Shown here in pieces: positions 19,118-29,896 of a stretch of 64,000 nucleotides of DNA (its first letter is position 1; each line of letters begins with the position of its first letter). The notes beneath the pieces were generated by a model that worked only from the letters and a program-made list of their open reading frames with translations, made no database searches and was not told the origin of the DNA. Position numbers and translations under genes: made by a program. This stretch comes from Variovorax sp. J22P240 (GTDB lineage Bacteria; Pseudomonadota; Gammaproteobacteria; Burkholderiales; Burkholderiaceae_C), in contig NZ_JASZYR010000003.1 in NCBI RefSeq assembly GCF_030316855.1, positions 1 through 64,000 of the forward strand, in the 5' to 3' direction.

Positions 19118-20215
19118 TCAGCGCTTCGTCTCGATCTCGGGCGGGTCGGCGTCCGCGAGCCAGGCGTCGATCAGCGTATAGGACACGGCCAGCATGACCG
19201 GGCCCACGAAGATACCGACCAACCCGAAGCCGAGCAGGCCGCCGATGACGCCGGCAAAGATCAGGAGCAATGGCAGGTCGGCGCCACGCTTGATGAGCAT
19301 CGGGCGCAGGAAGTTGTCCATGGTGCCGACGATCAGCGTCCACACCCCCAGGAAGATGCCCCAGCCGGTCGAGCCGTGCCAGAAGACCCAGATCGCGGCC
19401 GGCGCGAGCACCAGAGTCGGTCCGATCTGGATGATGCACATCATGAACATCACCGCCGTCAGCAGGGCGGCGAATGGCACGCCGGCAATGGCGAGGCCGA
19501 TGCCGCCCACCACCGCCTGGACGATGGCCGTCACGCCCACGCCCAACGCCACACCGCGGATCGCCTTGCCGGCCAAGACGACTGCACCTTCTCCGCGCGG
19601 CCCGCCCAGTCGCCGACCGAAGCGCAGGGCCTCGGCCGCGGCCGATTCACCCTGGGCGTACATCACGCCCGCGATGACCACGGTCAGCAGGAACTGCAGC
19701 GTCAGCGCACCCACGACGCCGGCCTGCGAAAAGAGCCAGCCCGTGACTTGCTTCGCATAGGGCGTGACCTTGGCCTCGACGCCGGCCACGCCGGAAGCGA
19801 CAAGTTCGTCCCAGGCCAGCGTCAGCTTGGGTCCGACGAATGGCAGGCCACCGACCCATGCGGGAAGTTGGGGCGGGCCCTCGCTGATCTGCAGCCTGAA
19901 CCAGTCGGCGACCTCGTCCGCGTTGGCTGCAATGGTCGAAATGGCCAGCGTCAGCGGCAGCACGAACAGCAGCAGCAGGATCAGCACCATCACCAGCACC
20001 GCGAGGCTGCGACGCCGCCACAGCCGGGCCTCGAACCACAGCAGTGCCGGCCAGGTGGCCACCACGACCATGACCGCCCAGATCGTCGCGCCCAGGAAGG
20101 GGCGAAGAATCCAGAGGGACGAGCCGATGAGCAGCACGATGCTCAGGACGCCAAAGGTGATCTTGGCAAGATCGGAGCGAGGATCGGTCATGAGGGTCAC
20201 CAGTTTCTTGGACAA
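19118..20215 (-). CDS. AI-2E family transporter (YdiK-like permease)
   Basis: This 365-residue inner-membrane protein has about eight helices in the AI-2E/PerM arrangement: two N-terminal helices (FGVLSIVLLIGSSLWILRPF, ATIWAVMVVVATWPALLWF), then VLVMVLILLLLFVLPL, a large periplasmic segment (DEVADWFRLQISEGPPQLP), and C-terminal helices with IIQIGPTLVLAPAAIWVFWHG and GADLPLLLIFAGVIGGLLGFG. Despite the family name, most members have no proven AI-2 export role; YdiK-type members are uncharacterised. It starts 30 bp downstream of the LapA-like gene on the same strand. Confidence 0.86.
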   Translation of the reverse strand: MSKKLVTLMTDPRSDLAKITFGVLSIVLLIGSSLWILRPFLGATIWAVMVVVATWPALLWFEARLWRRRSLAVLVMVLILLLLFVLPLTLAISTIAANADEVADWFRLQISEGPPQLPAWVGGLPFVGPKLTLAWDELVASGVAGVEAKVTPYAKQVTGWLFSQAGVVGALTLQFLLTVVIAGVMYAQGESAAAEALRFGRRLGGPRGEGAVVLAGKAIRGVALGVGVTAIVQAVVGGIGLAIAGVPFAALLTAVMFMMCIIQIGPTLVLAPAAIWVFWHGSTGWGIFLGVWTLIVGTMDNFLRPMLIKRGADLPLLLIFAGVIGGLLGFGLVGIFVGPVMLAVSYTLIDAWLADADPPEIETKR

Positions 20216-20245
20216 CCCGCAGTTTGCTTGAGCCCGGGCTTGCCG

Positions 20246-20701
20246 TTAAGCCTTCAGTGCCTCGGCCCGGCTGGAAATCGCGCGTTCCAACAGCTCGAAG
20301 CGCAACCCGATCGTTGCCTCGACCTGCTCGACGCGTGCGAGCAGCGAGGCATGGCGCTCGGCATTGCGCTCCATGTGGGCGTTCTCCTGCGACTCCAGGA
20401 AGTTGCGCAGCTCAGTGAACCGCGAAGCCTCAGCCTTGTCAGCGAGCGTGCGCTGGGCCTGCATTTCCTTCGATTGCCGGCGCGCGTCGAGCAGCATCGA
20501 GCTCTGCAGATACACCACGTAGGTCGCAAAGACGACACCCAACAGCACCGTCAGCGCCAGCATGACCAGGCCCAGCGGCGCCGTGACGTGCATGAATCCG
20601 ACCGACATGACGACCGGCGCGGACAGGGTGCCCCAGTTCAGGGCGGCGAGTGCCGCGATCAGCATCATGACGATGAGCAACACGCCTGTTCTTACTCCCA
20701 T
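20246..20701 (-). CDS. LapA/DUF1049-like membrane protein with coiled coil
   Basis: This 151-residue protein has two N-terminal membrane helices (about 5-23 and 40-65) separated by NWGTLSAPVVMSVGFMHVTAPLGL, the signature of LapA-domain (DUF1049) proteins. A long charged C-terminal helix follows (residues 70-150, rich in Glu, Arg, Ala, with RVEQVEATIGLRFELLERA). In E. coli LapA takes part in LPS assembly together with LapB. No lapB is nearby here, so that role is not assured. It is likely co-transcribed with the AI-2E permease. Confidence 0.72.
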   Translation of the reverse strand: MGVRTGVLLIVMMLIAALAALNWGTLSAPVVMSVGFMHVTAPLGLVMLALTVLLGVVFATYVVYLQSSMLLDARRQSKEMQAQRTLADKAEASRFTELRNFLESQENAHMERNAERHASLLARVEQVEATIGLRFELLERAISSRAEALKA

Positions 20702-20845
20702 TGCATTCCTTCTTCAGTTTCTTCCGTCGTAGAGGGCGGGCCCTGTGAACAGTCCAGCGGTCTGACTTTATGAACTCCGCCCCTGCGCGTCCATGAGACG
20801 GTTCTGGCACTGCGATCGATCTTTCGAGCAGCCACCATGGAAGGT

Positions 20846-21475
20846 TCAGGTAACCAGACAATGCGCACGCGAGAAATCTACGAGTTCCACGAGCGTGGAG
20901 ATGCTCAGTTTTTCAAAGATTCGCGTCTTGTAGCCGCTGATCGTCTTGTTGCTGATGAGCAGCGTCTCGGCGATTTCCTTGTTGCTCAGACCGCGGGCCA
21001 GGTATTGCAATACAGTCAATTCACGATCGGAAAGACTCTCGATCAAAGTCCCGGGCTTTCCGTCTCCCAAGCTGGCGTGGTCCTTCAGGACGGAAGTCGC
21101 AAAAATGCTGTAGCCGGACAACACGGTGTAGGAGGCCTGGACCACGCGCTCCAGGTCTGCCGTCTTGCTGATGAAGGCGTTGGCGCCGGCTTTCACGGCA
21201 CGGGCGCCAAAAATCGACTCCTGCTGGCCCGACAGGACGATCAATTTGGTTTGGCGCTGAAGATTTCTCACGCGCTCGATCACGTCGAGCCCGTTCAAAC
21301 GCGGCAGGTCGACATCCAGAATCACCAGGTCGGGATGGTGTTCGCGGATGGTGGCCAGCGCCGACGGTCCATCGCCCGCCTCGGCGACTACGTTGAATTT
21401 GCCGGTGGCCTCCAAGGCTGACCGGACGGCCAGCCGAATGGCCGGATGATCATCGACTAGAACGACTGAGTGCAT
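20846..21475 (-). CDS. NarL/FixJ (LuxR-type) response regulator
   Basis: This 209-residue regulator has a receiver domain with acidic residues D8/D9, phospho-acceptor D54 (LVILDVDLP) and a Ser-Lys pair in AFISKTADLE. A LuxR HTH at about 145-200 follows (LSDRELTVLQYLARGLSNKEIAETLLISNKTISGYKTRI). I chose the ATG at 21473-21475, which has AGGGG 6-10 bases upstream. No histidine kinase is adjacent, so the partner must lie elsewhere. It diverges from uvrA across a 364-bp gap. The resemblance to BvgA/EvgA-type regulators is general, and its targets are unknown. Confidence 0.9.
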   Translation of the reverse strand: MHSVVLVDDHPAIRLAVRSALEATGKFNVVAEAGDGPSALATIREHHPDLVILDVDLPRLNGLDVIERVRNLQRQTKLIVLSGQQESIFGARAVKAGANAFISKTADLERVVQASYTVLSGYSIFATSVLKDHASLGDGKPGTLIESLSDRELTVLQYLARGLSNKEIAETLLISNKTISGYKTRIFEKLSISTLVELVDFSRAHCLVT

Positions 21476-21839
21476 TTTTATCCCCTGTGCTGAAAAAGAA
21501 CCGCGCCTTGCGTCCCACAAAGGTGACCGGTTCGATTTCCGAACCTTCTGGCTGGCCCTTTGACATGAGCGTCGCCTCTGTGTGGGTGCAAGACATGGCT
21601 CGCAGCGCCGAAGCATAGCGGCGAGCTCGCCTGGCCGACCGTATCGGGAACCCTTTGCAGGTTTTTCCGAGGAAGATTTCAAGAATATTCCTCGATTCGA
21701 GAATGAATCTCAGCGTCGCAGCCGGTCCTGCTCTGCGTTGCCGGTGAGCCCGGAGGACACACCGACCCCGACGATTCCTCCCGCGGGCCCCGAGAACGCC
21801 GGGGACTTATCATGTCCGGTTGCCCAGGACCGACCGCCC
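21476..21839. other. Intergenic region between the LuxR-type regulator and uvrA
   Basis: This 364-bp gap must carry the divergent promoters. The uvrA reading frame stays open from 21582, but the extra stretch (Pro/Ser/Arg-rich) has no UvrA homology, so I treat it as untranslated leader. A GAATATTC palindrome and a CTCGA-T-TCGAG inverted repeat lie close together around 21683-21703 and could be operator or promoter elements. I saw no convincing LexA box of the CTGT-N8-ACAG type. No small gene is supported here. Confidence 0.4.
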
Positions 21840-24893
<3,054 letters not shown>

Positions 24894-24899
24894 GACGGC

Positions 24900-24916
24900 G
24901 GCGGTGCTTCACCGCC
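24900..24916 (+). other. Perfect inverted repeat 1 after uvrA (7-bp stem, 3-nt loop)
   Basis: GGCGGTG-CTT-CACCGCC begins 7 nt after the uvrA stop. It has no following T-run, so it is not a standard intrinsic terminator. It directly abuts inverted repeat 2 without a gap. Confidence 0.7.
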
Positions 24917-24933
24917 ATGACCTGCGAGGTCAT
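24917..24933 (+). promoter_or_regulatory. Perfect inverted repeat 2, with arm complementary to the c-subunit start codon
   Basis: ATGACCT-GCG-AGGTCAT is a perfect 7-bp stem with a 3-nt loop. Its right arm plus one base, GAGGTCAT (24926-24933), is also exactly complementary to ATGACCTC at 25032-25039, which includes the start codon of the downstream gene. The arm could therefore form either the local hairpin or a start-codon-sequestering duplex. Function is inference. Confidence 0.45.
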
Positions 24934-24969
24934 CGACGCCGCGCACGTGCTCGACGACATTGGATGCAA

Positions 24970-24992
24970 GCCGGCGCCAGGGTGGCGCCGGC
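24970..24992 (+). other. Perfect inverted repeat 3 (10-bp stem, GGG loop) in the c-subunit leader
   Basis: GCCGGCGCCA-GGG-TGGCGCCGGC forms a very stable hairpin 39 nt upstream of the c-subunit start codon. It is not followed by a U-run. Together with repeats 1 and 2 it makes the 138-nt gap after uvrA strongly structured. Confidence 0.6.
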
Positions 24993-25031
24993 AGCAACCG
25001 GGCCGAACATCCCAGGCCACGAAAGAGCACC

Positions 25032-25277
25032 ATGACCTCAGGTTTCGACATCCTCCCCCTCGCCGTCGCGCTTCTCATCGGCATTGCCGCCGTGGGCTCA
25101 TGCATTGGCGTCGGCATCGTCGGGTCGAAGCTTCTCGAAGGCACGGCTCGGCAGCCGGAACTCAAGGACACGCTGCAGACGCTGTTCTTCCTGATCGCGG
25201 GGGTGACGGACAGCGCCTTCATCATCGCGACCGGCATCGGTCTTTGGTTTGCCACGGCCAATCCCTTCCGCGGGTGA
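25032..25277 (+). CDS. Stand-alone F0 ATP synthase c-subunit homologue
   Basis: This 81-residue proteolipid has two helices (about 6-29 and 46-72) joined by the polar loop [16 protein letters not shown], which matches the ARQP loop of AtpE. The ion-binding carboxylate is present as Asp in [16 protein letters not shown]. It should be able to enter a c-ring. However, no other ATP synthase gene lies in the window, and the chromosomal atpE normally sits in the atp operon, so this looks like an orphan paralogue. I chose the ATG at 25032 (weak GAAAGAG upstream); a longer frame from 24960 lacks homology. Its role is unknown. Confidence 0.82.
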   Translation: MTSGFDILPLAVALLIGIAAVGSCIGVGIVGSKLLEGTARQPELKDTLQTLFFLIAGVTDSAFIIATGIGLWFATANPFRG

Positions 25278-25287
25278 GAAGCGGCGC

Positions 25288-26601
25288 TCAGGCGGCTCTG
25301 AGGAGGCGTTCGTGGTGGGCAACCGGCGCGATGGAGGTCTTTCGAGCCATCCCCTCGCTGCGCAGCGCCTGCCACAGCGCGGCATCACCGGCACGGCGCG
25401 CTGCTTCGGTCGCCGTCAGGTGGATGAGACTGCGCTGCGCCTGGCTGCCCCCGAAGCCATGCGTGTCGGGCAGCAGTGGCAAGAGCAACTCCGCGCAGTG
25501 TGCGTACCGGCCTTCGCCGAATGCGGTCACTGCCTCGCACAGGCTGCCCGCTTCGCTCCACCATGGCGCGGGCGCCGTCGGCGGCACGGCCTCCACGGCG
25601 CGGCGTGCGGCCGCGACCTTTGCGGCGTCGCCATCGCCCACCAACGCTACCAGCGCATGTACGTCATTGAAGACCGACCACCCCCAGACGGCCTGCTCGC
25701 GCCAGCGTGAAGCCAGCACAGTCCACCGCGAAGCCACGTCGACGCCGCGCAGACCGAGCCGCCACAGCAGCGCGCTCGCATCGACCAGGTCCATGGCCAT
25801 CGACGCAGCGCCCGGAGCGATCGCACGGTCATAGAGCGCCAGCGCGGATGCGGGGTCTTCGTTCGACAGATGCATCAGCGCGAGATGCCAGTGGTTGTGC
25901 ACCGCGAGCGCGTTGTCCTGCTGCCAGTGCGCCGTGCCGGTGGTGAGCCAGCGGATGCCTTCATCCACCCGCCCCTGCATCTCGTACACATGCGCCACCG
26001 CATGCACGGCCCAGGTGTCGTGCGCATGGAGGTCCAGCGCGTGCCTGCCCAGCGATTCGGCACGCGTGTACTCGTTGCACTCTTCGAGGCCGAAGGCGTG
26101 CATGCCGAGGACGTAGCCATAGCCCGCATCGCCCTCCTTCCACTGGCAGAGTGCGCGGCCGACGCGGTCGCGCAGCATCGTGGTCTGGCCGAGCACAAGA
26201 TCGCTCATGTGGGTGAGTTGCAGCGCGAAAAGGTCGCGCGGGTGGTCGATCACATGGCGGCCGAGCAAGCGATTGGCGCGGCCCAGGTCGCCATCCGCCC
26301 AAAGCTGCAGCGCGGCCTGGAAGGAACGCTCGCGCACGTTCGGCCGAAGGTGGCTGGCGGAAGCAGCCTCCAGGCTCGCGCGCGCCGCGGGCAGCAGTTG
26401 CCCATCGAAGGCACTGAGCATGAACCCAGCCATCATCAGGTGCCCCGAGATGAAGTCCGGGTCCGCCTCCAGTGCCGGCTGCAGCACCGTGACGGGGTCG
26501 AGCCGCAAGCTGTTGAAGAGGTCGAGCGCCTGCTCGTAGGCGGCCACCGAGGCCAGCTGCTCGGTGGAGAGCGCTTCGCCTCGCGCGTCGTAGTGGTTCA
26601 T
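25288..26601 (-). CDS. TTC38-like tetratricopeptide repeat protein
   Basis: This 437-residue soluble helical-repeat protein has, in its middle, HAHDTWAVHAVAHVYEMQGR and VHNHWHLALMHL, which match the TTC38 family (named after human tetratricopeptide repeat protein 38). Repeats of the kind ALDLFNSLRLDPVTVLQPALEADPDFISGH and LLGRHVIDHPRDLFALQL are visible. The ATG at 26599-26601 gives the usual N-terminus; the longer open frame to 27219 is antisense to the regulator gene. Bacterial members have no established function. It is divergent from a GlxA-type regulator, with 102 bp between them. Confidence 0.78.
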   Translation of the reverse strand: MNHYDARGEALSTEQLASVAAYEQALDLFNSLRLDPVTVLQPALEADPDFISGHLMMAGFMLSAFDGQLLPAARASLEAASASHLRPNVRERSFQAALQLWADGDLGRANRLLGRHVIDHPRDLFALQLTHMSDLVLGQTTMLRDRVGRALCQWKEGDAGYGYVLGMHAFGLEECNEYTRAESLGRHALDLHAHDTWAVHAVAHVYEMQGRVDEGIRWLTTGTAHWQQDNALAVHNHWHLALMHLSNEDPASALALYDRAIAPGAASMAMDLVDASALLWRLGLRGVDVASRWTVLASRWREQAVWGWSVFNDVHALVALVGDGDAAKVAAARRAVEAVPPTAPAPWWSEAGSLCEAVTAFGEGRYAHCAELLLPLLPDTHGFGGSQAQRSLIHLTATEAARRAGDAALWQALRSEGMARKTSIAPVAHHERLLRAA

Positions 26602-26703
26602 CGCTGCTCCTTGAATCAATGACGGCACAAGCGTAAGTTCGGACCGCGCGATCGCCCGCAGCGATTCCCGCAACAAGCCTGACGATTCCGCCAACTGCCG
26701 ACG

Positions 26704-27738
26704 ATGTCCGCCGACAACCATCTGCCGCAGATCGCCATCCTGGTCACGCCCGAGAGCGCGGCCTCGGTGGTCTACGGGATGTTCGATTTCTTCAAGAGCG
26801 CGGGCCGCGACTGGCCGATGGTGGTCTGCGGCGAACCCGGCCCCGCGCTCCTCGATCCGGTGATCGTCAGCAGGCAGGCCGGTGTGGTGCATGTCGCCAA
26901 TGGCGTGCCGATCGAAGCGCACTACGGCTTCGACAAGGTCAGCGCGCCCGCGGTGGTCTGCGTGCCGGAACTCCTGATCGCGCCGCACGGTCCGCTCGAC
27001 GGACTCTTCGACCCCGAGGTGGATTGGGTGCGGCGCTGCCACGCCGGCGGCGCGCTCATCGCCACGGCCTGCTCCGGCGCCATGCTGCTGGGCGAGGCCG
27101 GTCTGCTCGACGACGAGGACGCCACCACGCACTGGGCCTTCTGCGATGTGATGCAGCGCCGCTACCCGCGCGCGCGCGTGCGGCCGCAGCGCGCGCTGGT
27201 TGCCTCGGGCGAAGGGCAACGCCTGGTGATGGCTGGCGGCGGAAGTTCATGGATGGACCTCGCGCTCTACCTGATCGCGCGCTGCGTCGGCATCGAGGCC
27301 GCGATGCAGGTCGCCCGGATCAACCTGATCGACTGGCATCACGTGGGCCAGCAGCCCTTTGCCCGCGTAGCGAGCACACGCCAGGTGGACGACGCGGTGA
27401 TCGGACGCTGCCAGGCCTGGATTGCCGAACACTATGCCCACCCCGCGCCGGTCGCCGCGATGACGGGGCGCAGCGGACTGGCGGAGCGATCGTTTCAGCG
27501 CCGCTTCAAGCTCGCGACCGGCATGACGCCGATGGAATACGTGCAGACGCTGCGCATCGAGGAAGCCAAGCATCTGCTGGAAACCACGGTCGACGGGATC
27601 GAGGCCATCGCCGAGGAGGTGGGCTATGACGACGCGGCCTTCTTCGGCCGACTCTTCCGGCGCAGCGTGAACCTCACGCCGGCGCAGTACCGCCGGCGCT
27701 TCGGCGGCATGCGCGCGGCGCTGTCAGGCTCCGCCTGA
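26704..27738 (+). CDS. GlxA-family AraC-type transcriptional regulator
   Basis: This 344-residue regulator has an N-terminal DJ-1/PfpI-like domain at about 8-190 (PQIAILVTPESAASVVYGMFD, nucleophile-elbow-like TACSGAMLLGEAGLL) and a C-terminal AraC HTH at about 230-330 (AAMTGRSGLAERSFQRRFKLATGMTPMEYVQTLRIEEAKHLLE, EVGYDDAAFFGRLFRRSVNLTPAQYRRRF). Such regulators often respond to amides, amines or quaternary ammonium compounds, but the ligand is not readable. It most likely controls the divergent TTC38-like gene and itself. Confidence 0.9.
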   Translation: MSADNHLPQIAILVTPESAASVVYGMFDFFKSAGRDWPMVVCGEPGPALLDPVIVSRQAGVVHVANGVPIEAHYGFDKVSAPAVVCVPELLIAPHGPLDGLFDPEVDWVRRCHAGGALIATACSGAMLLGEAGLLDDEDATTHWAFCDVMQRRYPRARVRPQRALVASGEGQRLVMAGGGSSWMDLALYLIARCVGIEAAMQVARINLIDWHHVGQQPFARVASTRQVDDAVIGRCQAWIAEHYAHPAPVAAMTGRSGLAERSFQRRFKLATGMTPMEYVQTLRIEEAKHLLETTVDGIEAIAEEVGYDDAAFFGRLFRRSVNLTPAQYRRRFGGMRAALSGSA

Positions 27739-27743
27739 GCCGC

Positions 27744-28856
27744 TCAGCGCTGCCCGATGCGGGTGTCGCCGAACAGGGCCTTCAACTCGCGCGGCTGAGA
27801 ACGCCAGTATTGCTGCGGTGCTTCGACCTGCGCACCCAGTTCCGCAGCAGCGCGCCACGGCCAGTGCGGCTCGAACAGGATCGCACGGGCCAGCGCGACC
27901 AAATCGGCTTGTCCTGCCGAAACGATGGTCTCTGCCTGTGCAGGCTCGGTGACGAGTCCCACCGCGATGGTCGGCAGGCCCACCGCCGCCTTGACGCGCT
28001 CCGCCAGCGGCACCTGGTAGCCCGGCGACAACGGGATCTTCTGCAGCGGCGAAACGCCACCCGAGGACACGTGCATGAAGCTGCAGCCACGCTGCGAGAG
28101 CGTCTTCGCGAACTCGATGCTCTGCTCGACATCCCATCCATCAGCGACCCAGTCGGTGGCCGAGATGCGCACACCGACGGGCATGCGCTGCGGCACGGCG
28201 GCACGCACCGCATCGAACACTTCCAGCGGAAAGCGCATGCGGTTCTCGGGCGAGCCGCCGTAGCGGTCGTCGCGCTGGTTCGAGATCGGCGAGAGAAACT
28301 GATGCAGCAGGTAGCCGTGCGCCGCATGCAGTTCGATCGCGTCGATGCCGAGTGCGTCCGCTCGCTGTGCCGCGCGAACGAAGGCGGCCTTCACGCGGAG
28401 AAGTCCTTCGGCATCGAGGGCAACGGGCGGCGGCTCTCCAGGCGCATGCGGGATGGCGGACGGCGCCACGGTCTGCCAGGCGCCTTCGTCCGGCGAGAGG
28501 CACTGGCCACCTTCCCACGGTGCATGGCTCGACGCCTTGCGACCCGCATGCCCGAGCTGGATCGCAACCGGGATGCGCGAATAACGACGGATGGCCGCCA
28601 GCACGCGCGCCAGCGCGGCCTCGTTGTCGTCGGAGTAGAGGCCGAGATCACCGGGGGTGATGCGCCCCATCTCCTCCACTGCCGTCGCCTCGATGATCAG
28701 CAACCCGGCGCCGGAGAGCGCGAGTTGCCCGAGATGGATCATGTGCCAGTCGCCCGCGTTGCCGTTCTCCGCCGAGTACTGGCACATCGGCGCGATGACG
28801 ATGCGGTTGCGAAGCTGCAGCGGGCCCAAGGCGTAAGGCGAGAAGAGGACACTCAT
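27744..28856 (-). CDS. NADH:flavin oxidoreductase (old yellow enzyme, YqjM class)
   Basis: This 370-residue FMN TIM-barrel ene-reductase has the FMN-site and redox Cys of the YqjM class in VIAPMCQYSAENG. The substrate HxxH-type pocket is in IELHAAHGYLLHQFLSPISN, with QRDDRYGGS nearby. The C-terminal FMN phosphate segment is LVALARAILFEPHWPWRAA. These enzymes reduce activated C=C bonds with NAD(P)H. I chose the ATG at 28854-28856; the open frame beyond it is antisense to no real homology. It follows tesB by 29 bp on the same strand and may be the distal gene of the long gentisate-side transcript. Confidence 0.93.
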   Translation of the reverse strand: MSVLFSPYALGPLQLRNRIVIAPMCQYSAENGNAGDWHMIHLGQLALSGAGLLIIEATAVEEMGRITPGDLGLYSDDNEAALARVLAAIRRYSRIPVAIQLGHAGRKASSHAPWEGGQCLSPDEGAWQTVAPSAIPHAPGEPPPVALDAEGLLRVKAAFVRAAQRADALGIDAIELHAAHGYLLHQFLSPISNQRDDRYGGSPENRMRFPLEVFDAVRAAVPQRMPVGVRISATDWVADGWDVEQSIEFAKTLSQRGCSFMHVSSGGVSPLQKIPLSPGYQVPLAERVKAAVGLPTIAVGLVTEPAQAETIVSAGQADLVALARAILFEPHWPWRAAAELGAQVEAPQQYWRSQPRELKALFGDTRIGQR

Positions 28857-28885
28857 GGGGAGACCCGGTGGGATGGAGCCGTCCG

Positions 28886-29803
28886 TTATATCGGCGCGGC
28901 GCCTCCGGTGCTCGACGAGGGGCTTCCCTCGCGCAGGATCCGCAGCATGCCTTCCTGCGCGGTGGACGCCACGAGCCGACCATCGCGCGTGAAGATGCTG
29001 CCACGGCACAACCCGCGGGCGCCGCTCGCGCTCGGCGAATCCAGGCTGTAGAGCAGCCAGTCGTCCATGCGGAAATCGCGATGGAACCACATCGCGTGGT
29101 CGAGGCTGGCGGGACGCACCTTGCCGCTCATGAAGCTCAGGCCGTGCGGGAGCATCGCGGCGCGCAGCAGGCCGTGGTCGGAGGCGTAGGCCAGCAGCGC
29201 CCGGTGCACGTTGGGATCGTCCGGCAGCGGCGCGATGGCGCGCATCCAGATCGCGCTTTCCGAGGGGCGCGGCTCCGGCGTGAGCAGATCGTCGGGGTCG
29301 ACGCGGCGGTATTCGATGCCATGCGGCACCAGACCCTTGACGCGCCAGCGCTCGGGCAGGCGCTCGCCGAGGGCGATGCGCTGGTCCAATTCGCTGGGCA
29401 GGCCGTCGGGGCCGGCGGCCTCCGGCATCGGAAGCTGATGGTCCATGCCGTCGTCCACCGTCTGGAAGGACGCCGACATCTCGAAGATGATGCGCTCACC
29501 CTGCCGCGCCACGACGTGGCGCGTGGTGAAGCTGCGGCCGTCCCGCACGCGATCCACCGCGTATTCGATGGGCGCGTGTTCACCGGGCAGCAGGAAGTAG
29601 GCGTGCATCGAGTGCGCCGGGCGGTCCGTGGCGACGGTCTGGCTGGCCGCCATCAGTGCCTGTCCCAGTACCTGGCCGCCGAACACGGCCGGCGTGCCGA
29701 TGTCCTCGCTCTGGGCCAGGAAGCGGTCATTGCCCAGCGGTTCAAGGCGCATCAGTTCGACGAGTTCGTCGACGAGGCGGGCGGCGGTGGCGGAATCAGT
29801 CAT
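28886..29803 (-). CDS. tesB: Acyl-CoA thioesterase II
   Basis: This 305-residue double-hotdog thioesterase hydrolyses medium/long acyl-CoA. Family motifs include FGGQVLGQALMAASQTV, HSMHAYFLLPGEHAPIEYAVDRVRDGRSFTTRHV, LAYASDHGLLRAAMLPHG and SLDHAMWFHRDFRMDDWLLY. The catalytic Asp/Gln/Thr-type triad region (D in ASDHGLL) is present. It lies 93 bp downstream of the FAD oxidoreductase gene on the same strand and 29 bp upstream of the old yellow enzyme gene. Confidence 0.94.
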   Translation of the reverse strand: MTDSATAARLVDELVELMRLEPLGNDRFLAQSEDIGTPAVFGGQVLGQALMAASQTVATDRPAHSMHAYFLLPGEHAPIEYAVDRVRDGRSFTTRHVVARQGERIIFEMSASFQTVDDGMDHQLPMPEAAGPDGLPSELDQRIALGERLPERWRVKGLVPHGIEYRRVDPDDLLTPEPRPSESAIWMRAIAPLPDDPNVHRALLAYASDHGLLRAAMLPHGLSFMSGKVRPASLDHAMWFHRDFRMDDWLLYSLDSPSASGARGLCRGSIFTRDGRLVASTAQEGMLRILREGSPSSSTGGAAPI

Positions 29804-29896
29804 CGGGGGAAAACGGTCGCAGGCAGCTGGGAAGAGCCCGCAACGATATCAAAGACACAGCCGCAGCGCTGTCCCGCGGCTGTCACCCGGCCGCCT

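Noticed and set aside
20702..20845. Gap between the LapA-like gene and the LuxR-type regulator checked for a tRNA or small RNA
   Set aside because: No cloverleaf, no strong hairpin with U-run and no conserved motif was visible.
24917..25031. Possible small ORF starting [11 protein letters not shown] in the c-subunit leader
   Set aside because: Its start codon lies in a hairpin arm, it has no ribosome binding site, and it continues out of frame across the c-subunit gene without homology.
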